Source of the DNA: Sympetrum striolatum
Taxonomy: Eukaryota > Arthropoda > Insecta > Odonata > Libellulidae
Assembly (NCBI GenBank): GCA_947579665.1
Contig: OX388348.1
Location: 2,356,001-2,420,000 of the forward strand
Direction of reading: 5' to 3'
Length of the DNA: 64,000 nucleotides
The position numbers were made by a program, and so were the translations under genes. Below are positions 1-11,275 of the stretch, piece by piece (positions within the stretch are counted from its first letter, which is position 1; the number at the start of each line of letters is the position of its first letter). Under the pieces are notes generated by a model. It was not told where the DNA came from. It searched no databases and saw nothing but the letters and a program-made list of their open reading frames with translations.

Positions 1-1561
1 ACTGTTTATATTGATTGTAAATTTCTACTTTAAATTGTATTGCCTCATTTCTGGAAATTTTCGAACGAACTCCATACGTGATTCTGTTAACTTTGCATTA
101 TTTTCTGATGATGCAGAATTGCTAAATCCGTATGTATTTTTATTTAGCGAAAAGTGATACTAATGGTAATATGCACAGATTGCTCGAATGTCTAACAAGT
201 GAGGCAATGCAATAGCCCCTGAGATGCGGGCAACGTGCAATGTTTGCGTACTAAGCTGAAAGTACAGTTTACAAATACAGAAAGAGATAAATGGGGTTGA
301 GTTTTTTATTTCGCCCATGGAAGATGATAGCGTGGTTATTTAAATGCGCATTGGATGCTTCTTAGAACGCGAGAAATCCGGGACTTCCCGTGTTTTCCAG
401 AACTAAGTCGCAACGAGGTTTCTGGAACCAGGCGGAACCTTGACAAAGACTTCTTTAGAAGCGTTTTTAAATCTCTAAACCAAGCTTAAAGATCTATGTA
501 ATTCACCGAATGCCTTCGTATTACATCCAGTGCGCAATACAAATAAACGAAAGATTGCGATTTTTCCGAGGACACGATGACATTTTAATGAACGCAACAT
601 TAATTCATACTATTATTACAGAAATACTACAAGCAGATTAGTCATCTAGTGGCAGTGGTAATACATCACGTGTTATACATAAACATACATTCGTACATAG
701 CGAAATGAAAATTTAATTGTTCAATTCTAATATGACAGTTGTGGGGATAACAACAAAATCTATGAGGCATTTGCCCAAGGAAGGAGGGAAATCTCCCTCT
801 GACAGAAGTCAAGACACACATAATCCAACTTTTACATAAATATTATCCCAGCCTATGAAGGGCACATTAGCATCTACTGAAGCTATGGTTGTTGATAGTA
901 AAAAAATTGAAGATGGTTAATCAGTAATCCTAAAAATATTATTTTCCATTTCTTATTCACTGAAATAATGTGGGAGAGATGACATAAAAGGGTGGGTTAA
1001 GCTACCAAGAAGTGACGGATATGGAGTAAGGAATTTTTACTACGCATGAACCTACCGTAAGAAAGATCACGTATGTATGAATGAAATGTAGAAGAATGGG
1101 AAAAATGATTTAAATACACAAATTTGCTTGATAAATAGAGGCCGTTTAATTGAGGTTCCCCACTTCTGCTCCAGACGATTATGATTCACAAAGCACGACT
1201 TGGAAAATCTTAGCTCACTATTAAATCCTTCACACTGAAAGTGGTATTGGGGCGATATTTGAAGATAAATATAGCAACAGTTCTCTTACTTTTCATGACT
1301 GCGAGGAAGCAGCCATTCTGCATGAATGGTCTATCAATAGTAAAACGATCACTCTTTTTTTCAATTTTCGACTCCCTTTCTTCCAATACTCATTTCGATC
1401 CTGTCTTATTATCGCCGAAATCTATCCAGAATGTGGTTGCGCGAGTTTGACGTAGAAAAACACAATTTTCTATGATTTTTTGTTTGTTTGCTCATATTCA
1501 TTTGTTATTCTATGATATTATAATCGATAAGAGAAGGCGTGACTTCGTGGAAAGCCATTTG
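1..1561. other. Anonymous AT-rich DNA, no gene seen
   Basis: No recognisable protein, RNA or mobile element was found on either strand. The longest open frame (1241-1450, +) begins at GTG and encodes a low-complexity, hydrophobic 69-residue peptide with no motif, so I treat it as chance. The sequence is typical non-coding arthropod DNA. Confidence 0.6.
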
Positions 1562-1673
1562 CAGAATGAAAACACTTCGTACTTTTCCACTGAAAATTTA
1601 TTTTGCCAAAAATAAAAATAATATTAATAATAAAAAGCAAATAAATTTTCTGTGAAAAAGTGTTTTCATTCTG
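1562..1673. repeat. Fold-back repeat, about 112 bp
   Basis: The outer 16 bases are perfect inverted repeats: CAGAATGAAAACACTT at 1562-1577 and its complement at 1658-1673. The inverted similarity continues inward imperfectly (TGAAAATTTATTTTGC against GCAAATAAATTTTCTG), separated by an A/T-only spacer. It could be a small MITE or an inverted pair of retroelement 3' tails. I see no clear target duplication, so the class is open. Confidence 0.55.
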
Positions 1674-2106
1674 TATTTTATAATATGTTTAATTTGTTGA
1701 TTTTTCACGATTTTATTGATATTTTGTTCTTTATTATCAATTTTAATCATCAGCAGTAATTGGCTTCGTGCTGTATGTTGATGTTTGTTAATAAATAAAT
1801 GAATAAAAATAAATAAACGAATAATTTTCGCCCCACTGCAAGAACCGGGTCAAACTCTGAAAAGCGGAACTGTTCCGTCCACATCGGGTCATCGAGTTGT
1901 TCGACAACACTAACACCTGAGGGACGTAAGGGAGACATCGGGAGAATCGGGAGGACGTCGTCGTGCGCTCACCTGTGAAGGGGTCAAAGCACGAGGATGA
2001 CCCATGAGGGGACTTGTAATGAGAGAGAATGCACGGAGGAGCGGAAGTGAGAGAAATGTCACGGATTAGAGAACGCCTCTCGAAATGAGCCGCAGGCGCT
2101 CGAAAC

Positions 2107-2155
2107 CAGAGGCCGGCGTTTTGGCTCGCGAGCTACATGTGGCTCTGTCGCCTCC
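2107..2155 (+). mobile_element. Possible hAT terminal fragment
   Basis: The segment begins CAGAGGCCGGC and contains GGCTCGCGAGCTACATG followed by TGGCTCT. This arrangement (CAG-purine-rich start, then a GGCTCGCGAGCCACATGTGGCTC-like block) is common at the ends of hAT-superfamily elements. No partner end or 8-bp duplication was found nearby, so it is at best a solitary fragment. The related end at 56131-56175 supports the reading. Confidence 0.25.
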
Positions 2156-4076
2156 CTAATTTGATAACGATTGGAGATCAAATTTAAATAAGATTAATTA
2201 ACGGGATTTGTGTATAGCTTTCTGTCGCGCAAGAGATGAACACACCAGGCTGTGCTTGTGAGGCTGATTACCGACATTTGAAATCACCGAAATGGTACGA
2301 AGAACGATTTTAATTGCTAAGTGAATTTCTGTAAAATCTATTCGATTTACTTTTTTTTGACGTAATTAATGGAACTGGGTAAGGGATATGTGAATCAAGT
2401 GAAAATAGGGCGCCATTAACACCTGAAAAGGTCGAAGGACTAATTTACGAAGAAAAAAAAAACGTTCTCTCTTCATAACCGAGAAGAATGGAATATTTTT
2501 CCATGTAAATCATGAAAAGTAAATTCCTCTTCCTACTGTTTCAGTCTCATCCATGACTTCATCTTGAAATCTGTTTTCGATTTCAAAGAAAAATTGCAGA
2601 AATTTGTAAATTAAGATCATTAAGTAATAATTCGTGTAAGAAAGTAAAATGCGCGTTTAAGTGAATCTGGGAAGAGATACTATTTATATTATCACAGTAC
2701 CATTAGCAATAACTCTAACCATTAGACACTTCGCTTCGCGGATGATAAGTAAGAAGCAAAAATATTTTTAAAAAGCTTTTTAGATAAAATAATCGCGTGA
2801 TTATCACCTTGAGGAAGAGGCAAATTCGATGCATTTTGCACATATTAAACAAGATATAACTTCTAATGCTAGTATCGCTACATAAAACACGAAAAATAGG
2901 CGAAACAGTTTCATTCAATTCTCGACGCACCTCGAAGTCGAGAAATCAACAGAGACATCCAAATGCACTTGCAAGGGGATGCCAGCGATAAATGCCAAGT
3001 GTTGATGACCTGTCTTTTCCTACAAAGGGAAAGTGTGTCTCCCTTTTATTCCTTCAATCACATTGCGCGCCACCTTTGGAAGGTGATTCTACAACTCGCC
3101 GCCCACCTCCCTACCGGCGCTGCAGTCGACGCTACGGTCGGATTCTGCAAAGAGCGCACCGGCATCGCAGAGCTTTTCTCAATCAAACGAATTGGGCACG
3201 ATTCAAAGACTCCCTTCATTCACATTTATATTGCTAGCTTTAACTTGGTAGAAATTTTCAGAATGTAAGCCGCTGAAAGGGAAGGCTGTTTATTTAAAAT
3301 GTTAAGGATTAAAATATCCCTTATAATTTAATAATAAGGTACGGAATTGAGTCGACATTTTATTTATACACTTAAAAGCCGGATAAGGGGGGCAAACTGT
3401 TGTTAAGATTCGTGCAACGGTATTTTAAGTTCCACACATCCACCTATACATTCCAAATCGTCAATATTTAAACAACCAAAAGCGAGTAAATTGCTTAACA
3501 TGGGTTGAAATCTGAAACTGAATAAACAACAGCATATATACACAATGCAATTGCCTGGTAGGGGGTATAAACTCCTCTGTAGTATGTTTTCTCCGACAAT
3601 GTTGGTACACAGTAACTAAAAACATATCGAGAACAACAACAACACATTTCACACATATTAATAATCGTTATCGAGATCATAGGAATATATCAAGGATATA
3701 TCATTAAAGTGGTAAAGTCGCTAATGAACGTGAGAAATGTAACTATAAATATTGTTAAGTACGTGCATTTAGATAAAAACTACATTTACAAAGTCTCAAA
3801 ACACCCGGAGATTTTTAATCGGTACCTCGATTCAAGTCTGTCGGTAATAATGTATCATTTTAGTCGATTAAATAACTCTGAATGTATTAAATTGCATCAT
3901 TGTGATATTCAACAGCAACATAACGTCGCCTGCCGGTTTTTGGGAAGTTTGAGAAGCGAAATTGTTTTATCTTGGTCGTAAAAGGTTCCAACTTAGGAAA
4001 GCAAAATTCGAATTGAGTACGATTTTGTAACATTACAAGGATACAAAATGATAACGAACCACGGAAAAAGGTCGAA

Positions 4077-4481
4077 TTATTCAAGTTCCACAATATACCG
4101 AAATGCATGCACACAGCATCTGCGGCTATTTAACATAATGTGTACTGAAAAAAGTTCAACGAACTGAAATATTCTAAGAAGATTCTTCTTGGTGGTCGTC
4201 TTCGTTCCCTGTAGTCTTGGGACTAGCGGCTTCTTGTATATATGAAAACGAGCCAAAAATTTGGAATTTTTCAAACCGTGGAAGCCTCTGAAAAGCGGCC
4301 TCGGGCGACAATAGAACTTGTTTGGGGTGTAAATTCGGAGAACCGCTCCGAACGGGCTCATCTCAGAGCCAGCAATTTTCATACATTCGTGATCTACATA
4401 GTGATTTCCTCTGGAACGAAAAAGGCACTGACCAGAGCATCCATCCAGCACTGTTATTGAGTCATAAACACAGATGAACAA
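4077..4481 (-). other. Unassigned open frame, 134 codons
   Basis: The frame is open over about 145 codons on the minus strand; it is bounded upstream by TGA and the first in-frame start-like codon is TTG, with ATG only further in. The peptide is basic with a stretch rich in R, K, F and P (for example FYCRPRPLFRGFHGLKNSKF). I do not recognise the family. At this base composition one frame of this size is near chance expectation for 64 kb. It could be a decayed exon or a transposon relic. Confidence 0.15.
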
Positions 4482-5883
4482 CGCGAAGTCACTGCAATCG
4501 TATCTGATCTTGTCATATCATAGATTACCATTTAGATTCGTGGTAAGTAGACGCCAGACGTAGAAAAGCCCTCGAGGAAAAGAAAATTCAAGTTGGAAGT
4601 TTCTTCCAAAATTCCGTCGAAAGGTAGTCACAGATGAGCGGAAGATTCTTCGGAATGGACCATTGAAATCGCTTCCTTTCCTATGCTCACTTGCCTTCAT
4701 ATATCTCCGGGTTAATGAGGCAGATGATGATTTCAGCAACAATTTCAAAACGAACAGACGCGCTGGTAAAAGCCGAGCGCTGGCTGTACCAGACACGCGA
4801 CTTCCGCCATGACAAAGCGAGAGAAATTGCTGTGATTACTTTCGTACAGCGAAAGGGTAGAACAGTTTAGAAATCCTGTTTTTTTTCCGAATCACTTTCA
4901 TTTTTCCGCGGAAACTTTTCGCCGTCCAGGGTACATCATACATTTTCCACCACAGAAATTCACAAAGCGTAAAAGTTATCATTCATCATTATGACGCTAT
5001 TTTCTATATATTTAACCCAAGAAATATACTGACATAGAAATGCCCAATTTTCCTTAAGTTGGTTAGCGAATATGGTTTGAGATGTTATTTCAGTGTGTGA
5101 TATTATTTTGCTGGCACCAAAAAGCTTTCCCTATTGAAATTATACATTCTAATTGAATAATAATACTTCTTGTGATTTCGTAAACATTTTCCATTTGATA
5201 TTTCACAGCAATAAATCATTCTGTAAATTACTTTAATAACCAGAAGACTTCTGGATCACTTCACGCTAAAAACGAACAAGGAAAAATTCATAACATAAAC
5301 CATTGCCCTCAAAAGTGCCACAATTCTGTAAAACTCCAACGAGTCTTACCGAATATTTACGCAAGATCAGGACGAGATTTTTTACCTAGATTTCCCTATA
5401 AAAAGTAAATAGCATTTCAAAAGCCTTTCAACGCATGCAGATAAAATGAGACCACTGCATTGGCTGAAATTCTAACGAAATCTGATGGTTGTCTGATTAG
5501 TAATCACTATAAAGATTCTCAAATTAATCAAAGAAAATTAATTGCTTGCGTTGATTCTGGTGTCAAAATTGGCATACAATAGGTTTCGTGGAGTGAAAAA
5601 AATTATGTTTAGTATATAGTAATAAAATATTTAGGAACCTTGTTGTTTTATCATCTAGCCCGTTTTTTTTTTTTCATTATGAAAGTTTGTATAAAGACTC
5701 TTTTTCTTGTTTCCCACTTGCTTCGTTTTTCTCCTAGAGTAATATTAGGAGCAATAAAGCTAAAGGAAGCGTAAGATCTCGGTATTCATATAAGGAAATA
5801 AATGACAAAATAAGCCTTAGAGCAATTAAGTCTTACTTTATTCAAATATAAAGGATGTCATATAAATAGAGAGTATTAATGTA

Positions 5884-5960
5884 CACTCCTGGCCAAAATT
5901 AACGCAGCACCGGCCGTAAGGATCGCTAGGGAGGTGCTGCGTTAATTTTGGCCAGGAGTG
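5884..5960. mobile_element. 77-bp palindromic MITE, Tc1/mariner type
   Basis: The arms 5881-5911 and 5933-5963 are perfect 31-base inverted complements around a 21-base loop. Excluding TA on both sides (5882-5883 and 5961-5962), the element is 77 bp and starts CACTCCTGGCCAAAATTAAC. A TA duplication and a TGGCCAAAA-type end are typical of Tc1/mariner elements. It is little more than two terminal repeats joined together. The perfect arm identity suggests either youth or conversion between arms. Confidence 0.85.
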
Positions 5961-6373
5961 TACTAGGAAATAGAGCGGTATACGAAGAAGTGATTCAAAG
6001 TTACTTGAGCGGACGTGATAAATAATTTCAGAGTTGAGTCTGAGAGAATGGTTGAGAGCAAATGAAGAATTCCGTACAGGAATATATTCCGTTCGGAGGG
6101 AAAGCAATGGAAAACTAGTTTGACAATGTCTCTTCCCCTCCAGGGGACAATTAAAGAATCTTCGGCGGAGGACGGGTTTTCCAAAGGAAACAGCCACAGT
6201 CAGAGAAGCGTAAGGAATGTTGCCTCGGGAGAAATATTCGCTCCGTGAACATCTGCTTTTACCGAAAATGAAAGCGATTCTGCGTCACGAGGAGATTCAC
6301 ACGCACGGAGACTGGGCGGAATGCTGCAACGCACCGGACTATGGCTGAATGCAGTTTAAATAATAGCTGGAGC

Positions 6374-8585
6374 CAGTGGCGCAGCGAGGGGGGGGGTTTT
6401 AGGGGTTCAAACCCCCCCCCCCCAAGAGTCGAGTCCTATGACTAGCTCTTAGCTTTTTTTCTGCTGAAGAGTACAAAACCCCAATTATCACGAAAGTCTT
6501 ACATTAGAGATACACTGCTTGATAAATTCAACGAAAGCTCCGCATACCCGTAAATATGGCTCCGATTTCAGCTAAGGTTATGTTTTCGGTAGCAGAGCAG
6601 TCCTAGAGCTGACATTGATATCAATGGGACACTAAGATAAGAGTGTTTTGCACTCAATGTTCAACGTATGCACTTCTTAAGCCTATCCTTTAGTTAGATG
6701 ACTCACACCATAAGATAAGATTCCCATGAGAAAAATTCGAAAGGGTTGATTTGTTTACTCCACGAAAAAATACAAGGGAACATTCGAGAAGAAATTCGAA
6801 ACTTAACCCTGAAAACAGAGATTAAGATTACGTTTGAGAGACAAACAGCTTGATAAAACTCTCAGTTAGATCTTCTGCATGTGACTGTTTATAGGGTGTG
6901 AATCTGTGAATGCAAGGTTAGGCTCGTCAGTAGTGCTTCTGAGAAATTCACAGTGAACAGTTAGAAGGATAGTTTAGTTTGGATTTTATAAGGTACAGAT
7001 GGACATCTGAAAATTTATTTTTCACAATTTTCAAGTCCTCTATCGTTAAAAACGTAAGTTAATGGCTATGTGTTTTTTCCGAAATGACCATTATTAGATG
7101 CATAAATTAGAATTCCCTTTTTTAGGGATATTATCGGAGGGCACATCTAAAGATGAGTTTAGCGACAATTCCAAAGGCACTGGTTCCTTTATTAAGCGTT
7201 CTGGACGATTAAAAGTCTGTACAGTAGACTCTTCATTACTCGGGCTGATTGAAAATGTACTGATCCTTATTTTATGATTACCTGTTATTTTTAAAGATAA
7301 ACCTCAGACTGTATTTTCCACAAAAATTTATTAATACACGACCGGTTTCGGCCCTATCGATTTTACCTGTTATTTTGCTGTATATTTACGAAAATAATTC
7401 CATAACCGAATTTCCGTAGAAATTCGAAGACGTATTGGATCAATACAAGATGTCACTAAAAAATAATTTTTGATGATTTTATTAATAATATACCATTTTG
7501 GAAGCGAATCAGTCAGCTGAAAGGTATTGTGCGCGTAATGTACGCAAAGATTTATCGGAACAGTGACTTGATGGCTTGAAATGAATTTGATGAACTGTTA
7601 AAACTGTAGCTTAAATTCTCCAGCTTCCTTTTTTCTCCTTCCACCATTTTTTTCTCTGGTAATAGAATCCAACGAACCTCATGACTTATCCTATCAACCA
7701 CGTGGTCATGCAATGCCCCTTCAAAATTTCAATTCATGGAAAAATTTTGTTTTCTTCGAACACTGCGTAAGACTGGGTTTGCGTCAGCTCTCAGCTGGTT
7801 AAACAACCTAACTACTACACGTATTTGGTCTAAATAATTGTAAGTTGACGTCTTCATTTTTTTCACCTTGGTGTGTAACTTTAATTCTGCAAATGCAATT
7901 ATAATATCAATTATAATCAAGAGCATACTGTATATTTTAAAGCAGCCGAATTTTTAATGTTCGGTTTGTGACGCATTCAACTGAATACTTAGCTAATACA
8001 TAAAACGAAATCTGGCTTAATTGTAAGCCTACCAGAAAATTTCATCTGATATAAATAATTTTTTGTTTCTTAGAAGAGGAGTTAATTTTAAAAACAAGGG
8101 ATGAAGTCACTCCTAAGAAACCTGCTGATGATATAGTCTAATAACGAAAGATATTCAAGTAAGCATGGGGGGATGTAACGAGTGGATATTACGTTTTATG
8201 TCGCTTGCCAAATAATCTTAACTAATTTTTTCCCTCTCACGCTTCGCAACCTCTTGGAAGAAAGAACTCCCAAAGGCTCGGGAAGTTTATATCTACAACA
8301 CTAAAAAACTTCAGCATAGAAAAAAATGACTTTTTAATAGATATTGGACGTATCCAAACAACACTTATGAGTTTCCAATAGTTCGCTTATGTAAACTACT
8401 ATCTCGGAAAGCGTAATCTGTTGGCTACCTAAGCGTTAAACTCCTCTATTTTCCAATGTGTTTAGTTTTTGAAAGAATTGACATATTCGTAATAAGTAAC
8501 GAGCATGAATATACTAGCCCCTGCAAGTTAGGCATTTTTCGTTTCCTTTGACCCCTCCCATTGGCAAATCCTGGCTGCGCCACTG
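6374..8585 (+). mobile_element. 2.2-kb non-coding TIR repeat, copy A
   Basis: Both ends carry the terminal inverted repeat CAGTGGCGCAGC (6374-6385 and 8574-8585), followed by AGG. The 5' end then has a G run (6388-6396) and a C run (6412-6423) able to pair. The termini resemble hAT-type ends, but I found no matching 8-bp duplication; the right flank is the neighbouring copy. No transposase frame is visible. From about 6904 to 8585 it matches copy B at roughly 85 percent by eye. A 71-bp retroelement end is inserted at 7292. Confidence 0.75.
7292..7362 (-). mobile_element. 71-bp truncated retroelement end with 14-bp TSD
   Basis: The insert is flanked by the direct repeat TTACCTGTTATTTT (7278-7291 and 7363-7376). 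Copy B of the surrounding repeat (near 8960-8990) has only one version of the site, so it records the empty site. On the minus strand the insert reads through GGCCGAAACCGGTCGTGT and AATAAATTTTTGTGG, shared with the copies at 10.3 and 20.4 kb. The 5' truncation and the duplication length fit target-primed reverse transcription. Confidence 0.75.
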
Positions 8586-10020
8586 GTGTGAATGCAAAGC
8601 TTGGCTCGTAAGTAGCGCTTTTGGAAATTCACAGTGAACAATTCGAAGTATTGTTTAGTTTGGATTTCATAAGTTACAGACGGACATCCAAAAATTGTTT
8701 TAACAGTCTGCTAATAGCTCGAGACCTTTATTGAAAAAACGTTAGTTAATGGTTATGTTTTTTGTTGTGAAATGACCATTATTAGATGTATAAATTAGAA
8801 TTGTCTTATGTTAGGGCAGTTATCGGAGGGCACATCTGAAGATGAGTTTAGCAACTATTTCAAAGGTTCTTTTATGAAGCATTCTGGACGATTAAAAGTC
8901 TGTAAAGTAGACTCTTTATTATTCGTGATGATAGAAAAAATACTAATCCTTATTTTATGATTACCTGTAAATTTGATGTATATTTACGAAAATAATTCAA
9001 CACCCAAATGTCCGTAGAAATTTGAAAAAGTATTGGAGCAATACAAGATATCAGTAAAATTAATTTTCGATGATATTATTAATAATGTACCAATTTGGAA
9101 GCAAATTGGTCAGCTGAAAGGTATTGTAGGCGTATGGTATGCACAGATTTATCGGAACTGTAACTTGGTGACTCGAAATAAATTCCATATACTGATAAAA
9201 CTATGACTTAAATTCCTCAGCTTCCTGTAGCCAATTTTTCTTTGGCGATAGAATCCAACGAATCTCATGACTTATCCTGTCAACCACGTGGTCATGCAAT
9301 GCCCCTTTAAAATTTCAATTCATGGAAAAATTTTGATTTCTTTGAACATTCAGTGCGTAATACTGGGTTTGCGTCAGCTATCTGCAGGTTAAAACACCTA
9401 ACTATTACTAAGACTAAATAAAATTTAAGTTGACGTCTTCATATTTTTCACTTTTGTATGTAAATCTAATTCTGCAAATTTAGATATAATATCAACTATA
9501 ATCAAGAGTCCACTGTATTTTTTAATGCAGCCGAATTTTTAATGTTCGGTATGAGAAAAATTCAATTAAACACATCGCTAATACATAAATAACGAAATCA
9601 GGCTTAATTGTAAGCCTATCAGAGAATTTCATCTGATATAAAGATTTTTGTTTCTTAGGGAGAGTAATTTTATAAACGAAGGTTAAGGTCACTCCTAAGA
9701 AAGCTCGAGAAGATGTTTCGTGCAATGCAGCTGACAAGTCTCACTCGAGTCAGTCATCACGCTTGGATATTGGATTGTTCATTTGATAATAGATAAAAAT
9801 CCGAATTCTGAAACTATTCTTAGAAGTGTATCGAAGGACAAGTGCCCATTCTATTATTCCTGCAATAATTGAAAAAGAACGAAGAACGGGATGTAGTGGT
9901 TCTGTTGGCTGCTCCAGATGCCAAGAGCCCAGAAAACAGTCAAAACACAATTCGATTTGCTACCATTTTTCTTATCATTTTAATGGTTTATTCTATGGTT
10001 TCTGATAGTTTCAGGATCTA

Positions 10021-10070
10021 TTCGCGACCCACTTGTAACCGTTCCGCGACCCACCGGTTGGGAACCGCTG
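10021..10070 (-). mobile_element. hAT terminal fragment
   Basis: Read on the minus strand from 10070, the sequence is CAGCGGTTCCCAACCGG followed by TGGGTCGCGG, a typical start of hAT-superfamily elements. A weak candidate partner on the plus strand (TAGTGGTTCTGTTGG near 9899) is too degenerate to rely on. There is no visible transposase and no confirmed 8-bp duplication. Confidence 0.5.
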
Positions 10071-10330
10071 TTCTAGATTGACGACACAACTAAAATGGAG
10101 ATTCTGAGCAATCCATGGAATGATTTCGTGATTTTCTTACCTAAAACGTTTAATTCTTTAGTTTTTGAGAACCCTTTTTTATTATTTTTCAGTTTAAGTA
10201 TTTACTAAATTTAAATATCCTCTTTTTATTAAAATATCTTAGTTATCAAATCTAATTAACTTTAGATTAAAAAAAGAAAATTGACAAGGAATAGATTCAT
10301 TTATACTACTACCAGAGAAGAAATTGTTAC

Positions 10331-10378
10331 AGACGACCCAGGGTTTCGATGCATAGCATCATCTTCAGGTGCATACAT
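10331..10378 (-). ncRNA. Hammerhead-ribozyme-like retroelement end
   Basis: On the minus strand the segment holds CTGAAGA (10362-10368), a perfect 5-bp hairpin GATGC-TAT-GCATC (10348-10360), GAAA, a short ACC-CTG-GGT stem, then C. This matches hammerhead elements CUGANGA, stem II, GAAA, stem III and the cleavage C in order, and flanking bases can form part of stem I. One extra U lies between CUGAAGA and stem II, a deviation. The copy at 20.4 kb keeps the same layout with a different paired stem. Hammerheads of this minimal type are known in Penelope-like and related retroelements. Activity is not shown. Confidence 0.5.
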
Positions 10379-10440
10379 ATAAGAACTCACTCTAGTAAAG
10401 CCTCATTTAGTCCAATTTAACTTTAGATTCTTTCGCGAAT

Positions 10441-11006
10441 AACCTATCATAGAGTGCCCACATGCGAAATATATGTGGGAAAGCACATAAGAAACTCGGA
10501 TTTGTTAAAATAATAGTCGGTAGGAGCGAAGAAAAAGTTCGCGAGCGATGTTACTTAGCGTTAGTTAGGCCACACCTTGAGTATGCATTTAGAGAAATAG
10601 ACCCCGCCAAAAATATCATTCGGGATTTAGAAAAAGTACAACGAAAGGAGATACGATTTGTAAAGAATTGCTACGATAAAACAGCGAGTGTAACTCAGAT
10701 GTTACAGGACGCGGGATGGGAATTATTAGAAGATAGAAGACAAATTCAAAGTATAAATTGATTAAATGAGTTCAGAGAAATTACGTTCTCAGATGATGTA
10801 ACCGATATTATGTGACCCCCTTGTTATATGGGCCGTTCTGATACTGGCAGAAAGATTAGGGAAATAGATGCTAAAACGAATCGTTTCAAAAATTCATTTT
10901 TTCCGCGAACTAAACGCGAAAGCAACCGTTTAGGAAAATAGAGTCAGGGTGCCTGCACCCCCTGCAACACGCCAATGGCGGCTTGCATGGTTCTTACATA
11001 GACATA
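10441..11006 (+). pseudogene. CR1-like LINE 3' end, reverse transcriptase C-terminus
   Basis: Translation gives ICGKAHKKLGFVK, YLALVRPHLEYA, LEKVQRKEIRFVKN and further on DAKTNRFKNSFFPRTKRE, which is the usual C-terminal part of CR1/L2-like reverse transcriptases (LGF, AYLALVRPxLEYA, LExVQRRAxRFV, TNxFKxSFFPRT). It is 5'-truncated; a TAG at about 10453 lies where Trp is usual, a frame change occurs after LEYA, and there is a stop after RRQIQSIN. The 3' UTR has the CACCCCCTGC and GGCGGCTTGCATGG blocks and ends near ACATAGACAT. A close copy lies at 17.6 kb. Confidence 0.85.
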
Positions 11007-11082
11007 GATTCCTGTAGCGAAATTCTGACACGGCGCATATAAACCTTGTCCAATAAGCTGTATGTATACTTCATATCATTAT

Positions 11083-11275
11083 TTTTACTTTCTTCATATA
11101 CGTAGTATGGAGAAAGTATTGTTTTCACGAAAAAAATCGACTTTGAGATTTCAACGGAAATACATGTTTTGGGGTCCCTAGAACACGTTTTCACCATTTT
11201 CGGAATTATGTATGTGTGTATGTGTGTGTGTGCTTGTTATACATTGATGGTGTTTTCTGGGCAGGCGAAATTTCA
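11083..11275 (-). mobile_element. Hairpin-ended element, internally deleted copy
   Basis: The terminal palindrome at 11086-11118 (TACTTTCTTCATATACG ... GGAGAAAGTA) is followed by the conserved block with GGGGTCCCTAGAACACG and a GT-rich microsatellite (11209-11232). It then jumps to GTGTTTTCTGGGCAGGCG, which in the full copy at 13.8-14.8 kb lies near the far end. About 0.6-0.8 kb including all tandem repeats is missing. Confidence 0.7.

Larger units (their letters stand above)
1674..5880. other. Anonymous DNA with a GC-richer patch near 1.9-2.15 kb
   Basis: No gene was recognised. The patch 1900-2160 is richer in CpG and on the minus strand contains a CAG/GTGAGC donor-like site near 1970, but no long open frame. 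An open frame at 2963-3268 (+, ATG start, 101 residues) has no recognisable motif. The minus-strand frame at 4077-4481 is listed separately. Otherwise only AT-rich DNA is visible. Confidence 0.5.

Noticed and set aside
8830..8860. CTGAAGATGAG near 8838 as a further hammerhead core
   Set aside because: No GAAA or pairing stem follows in the right place; it is part of the 2.2-kb repeat.
9899..10070. TAGTGGTTCTG at 9899 as the left end of the hAT fragment ending at 10070
   Set aside because: Beyond the first ten bases there is no inverted match and no 8-bp duplication.
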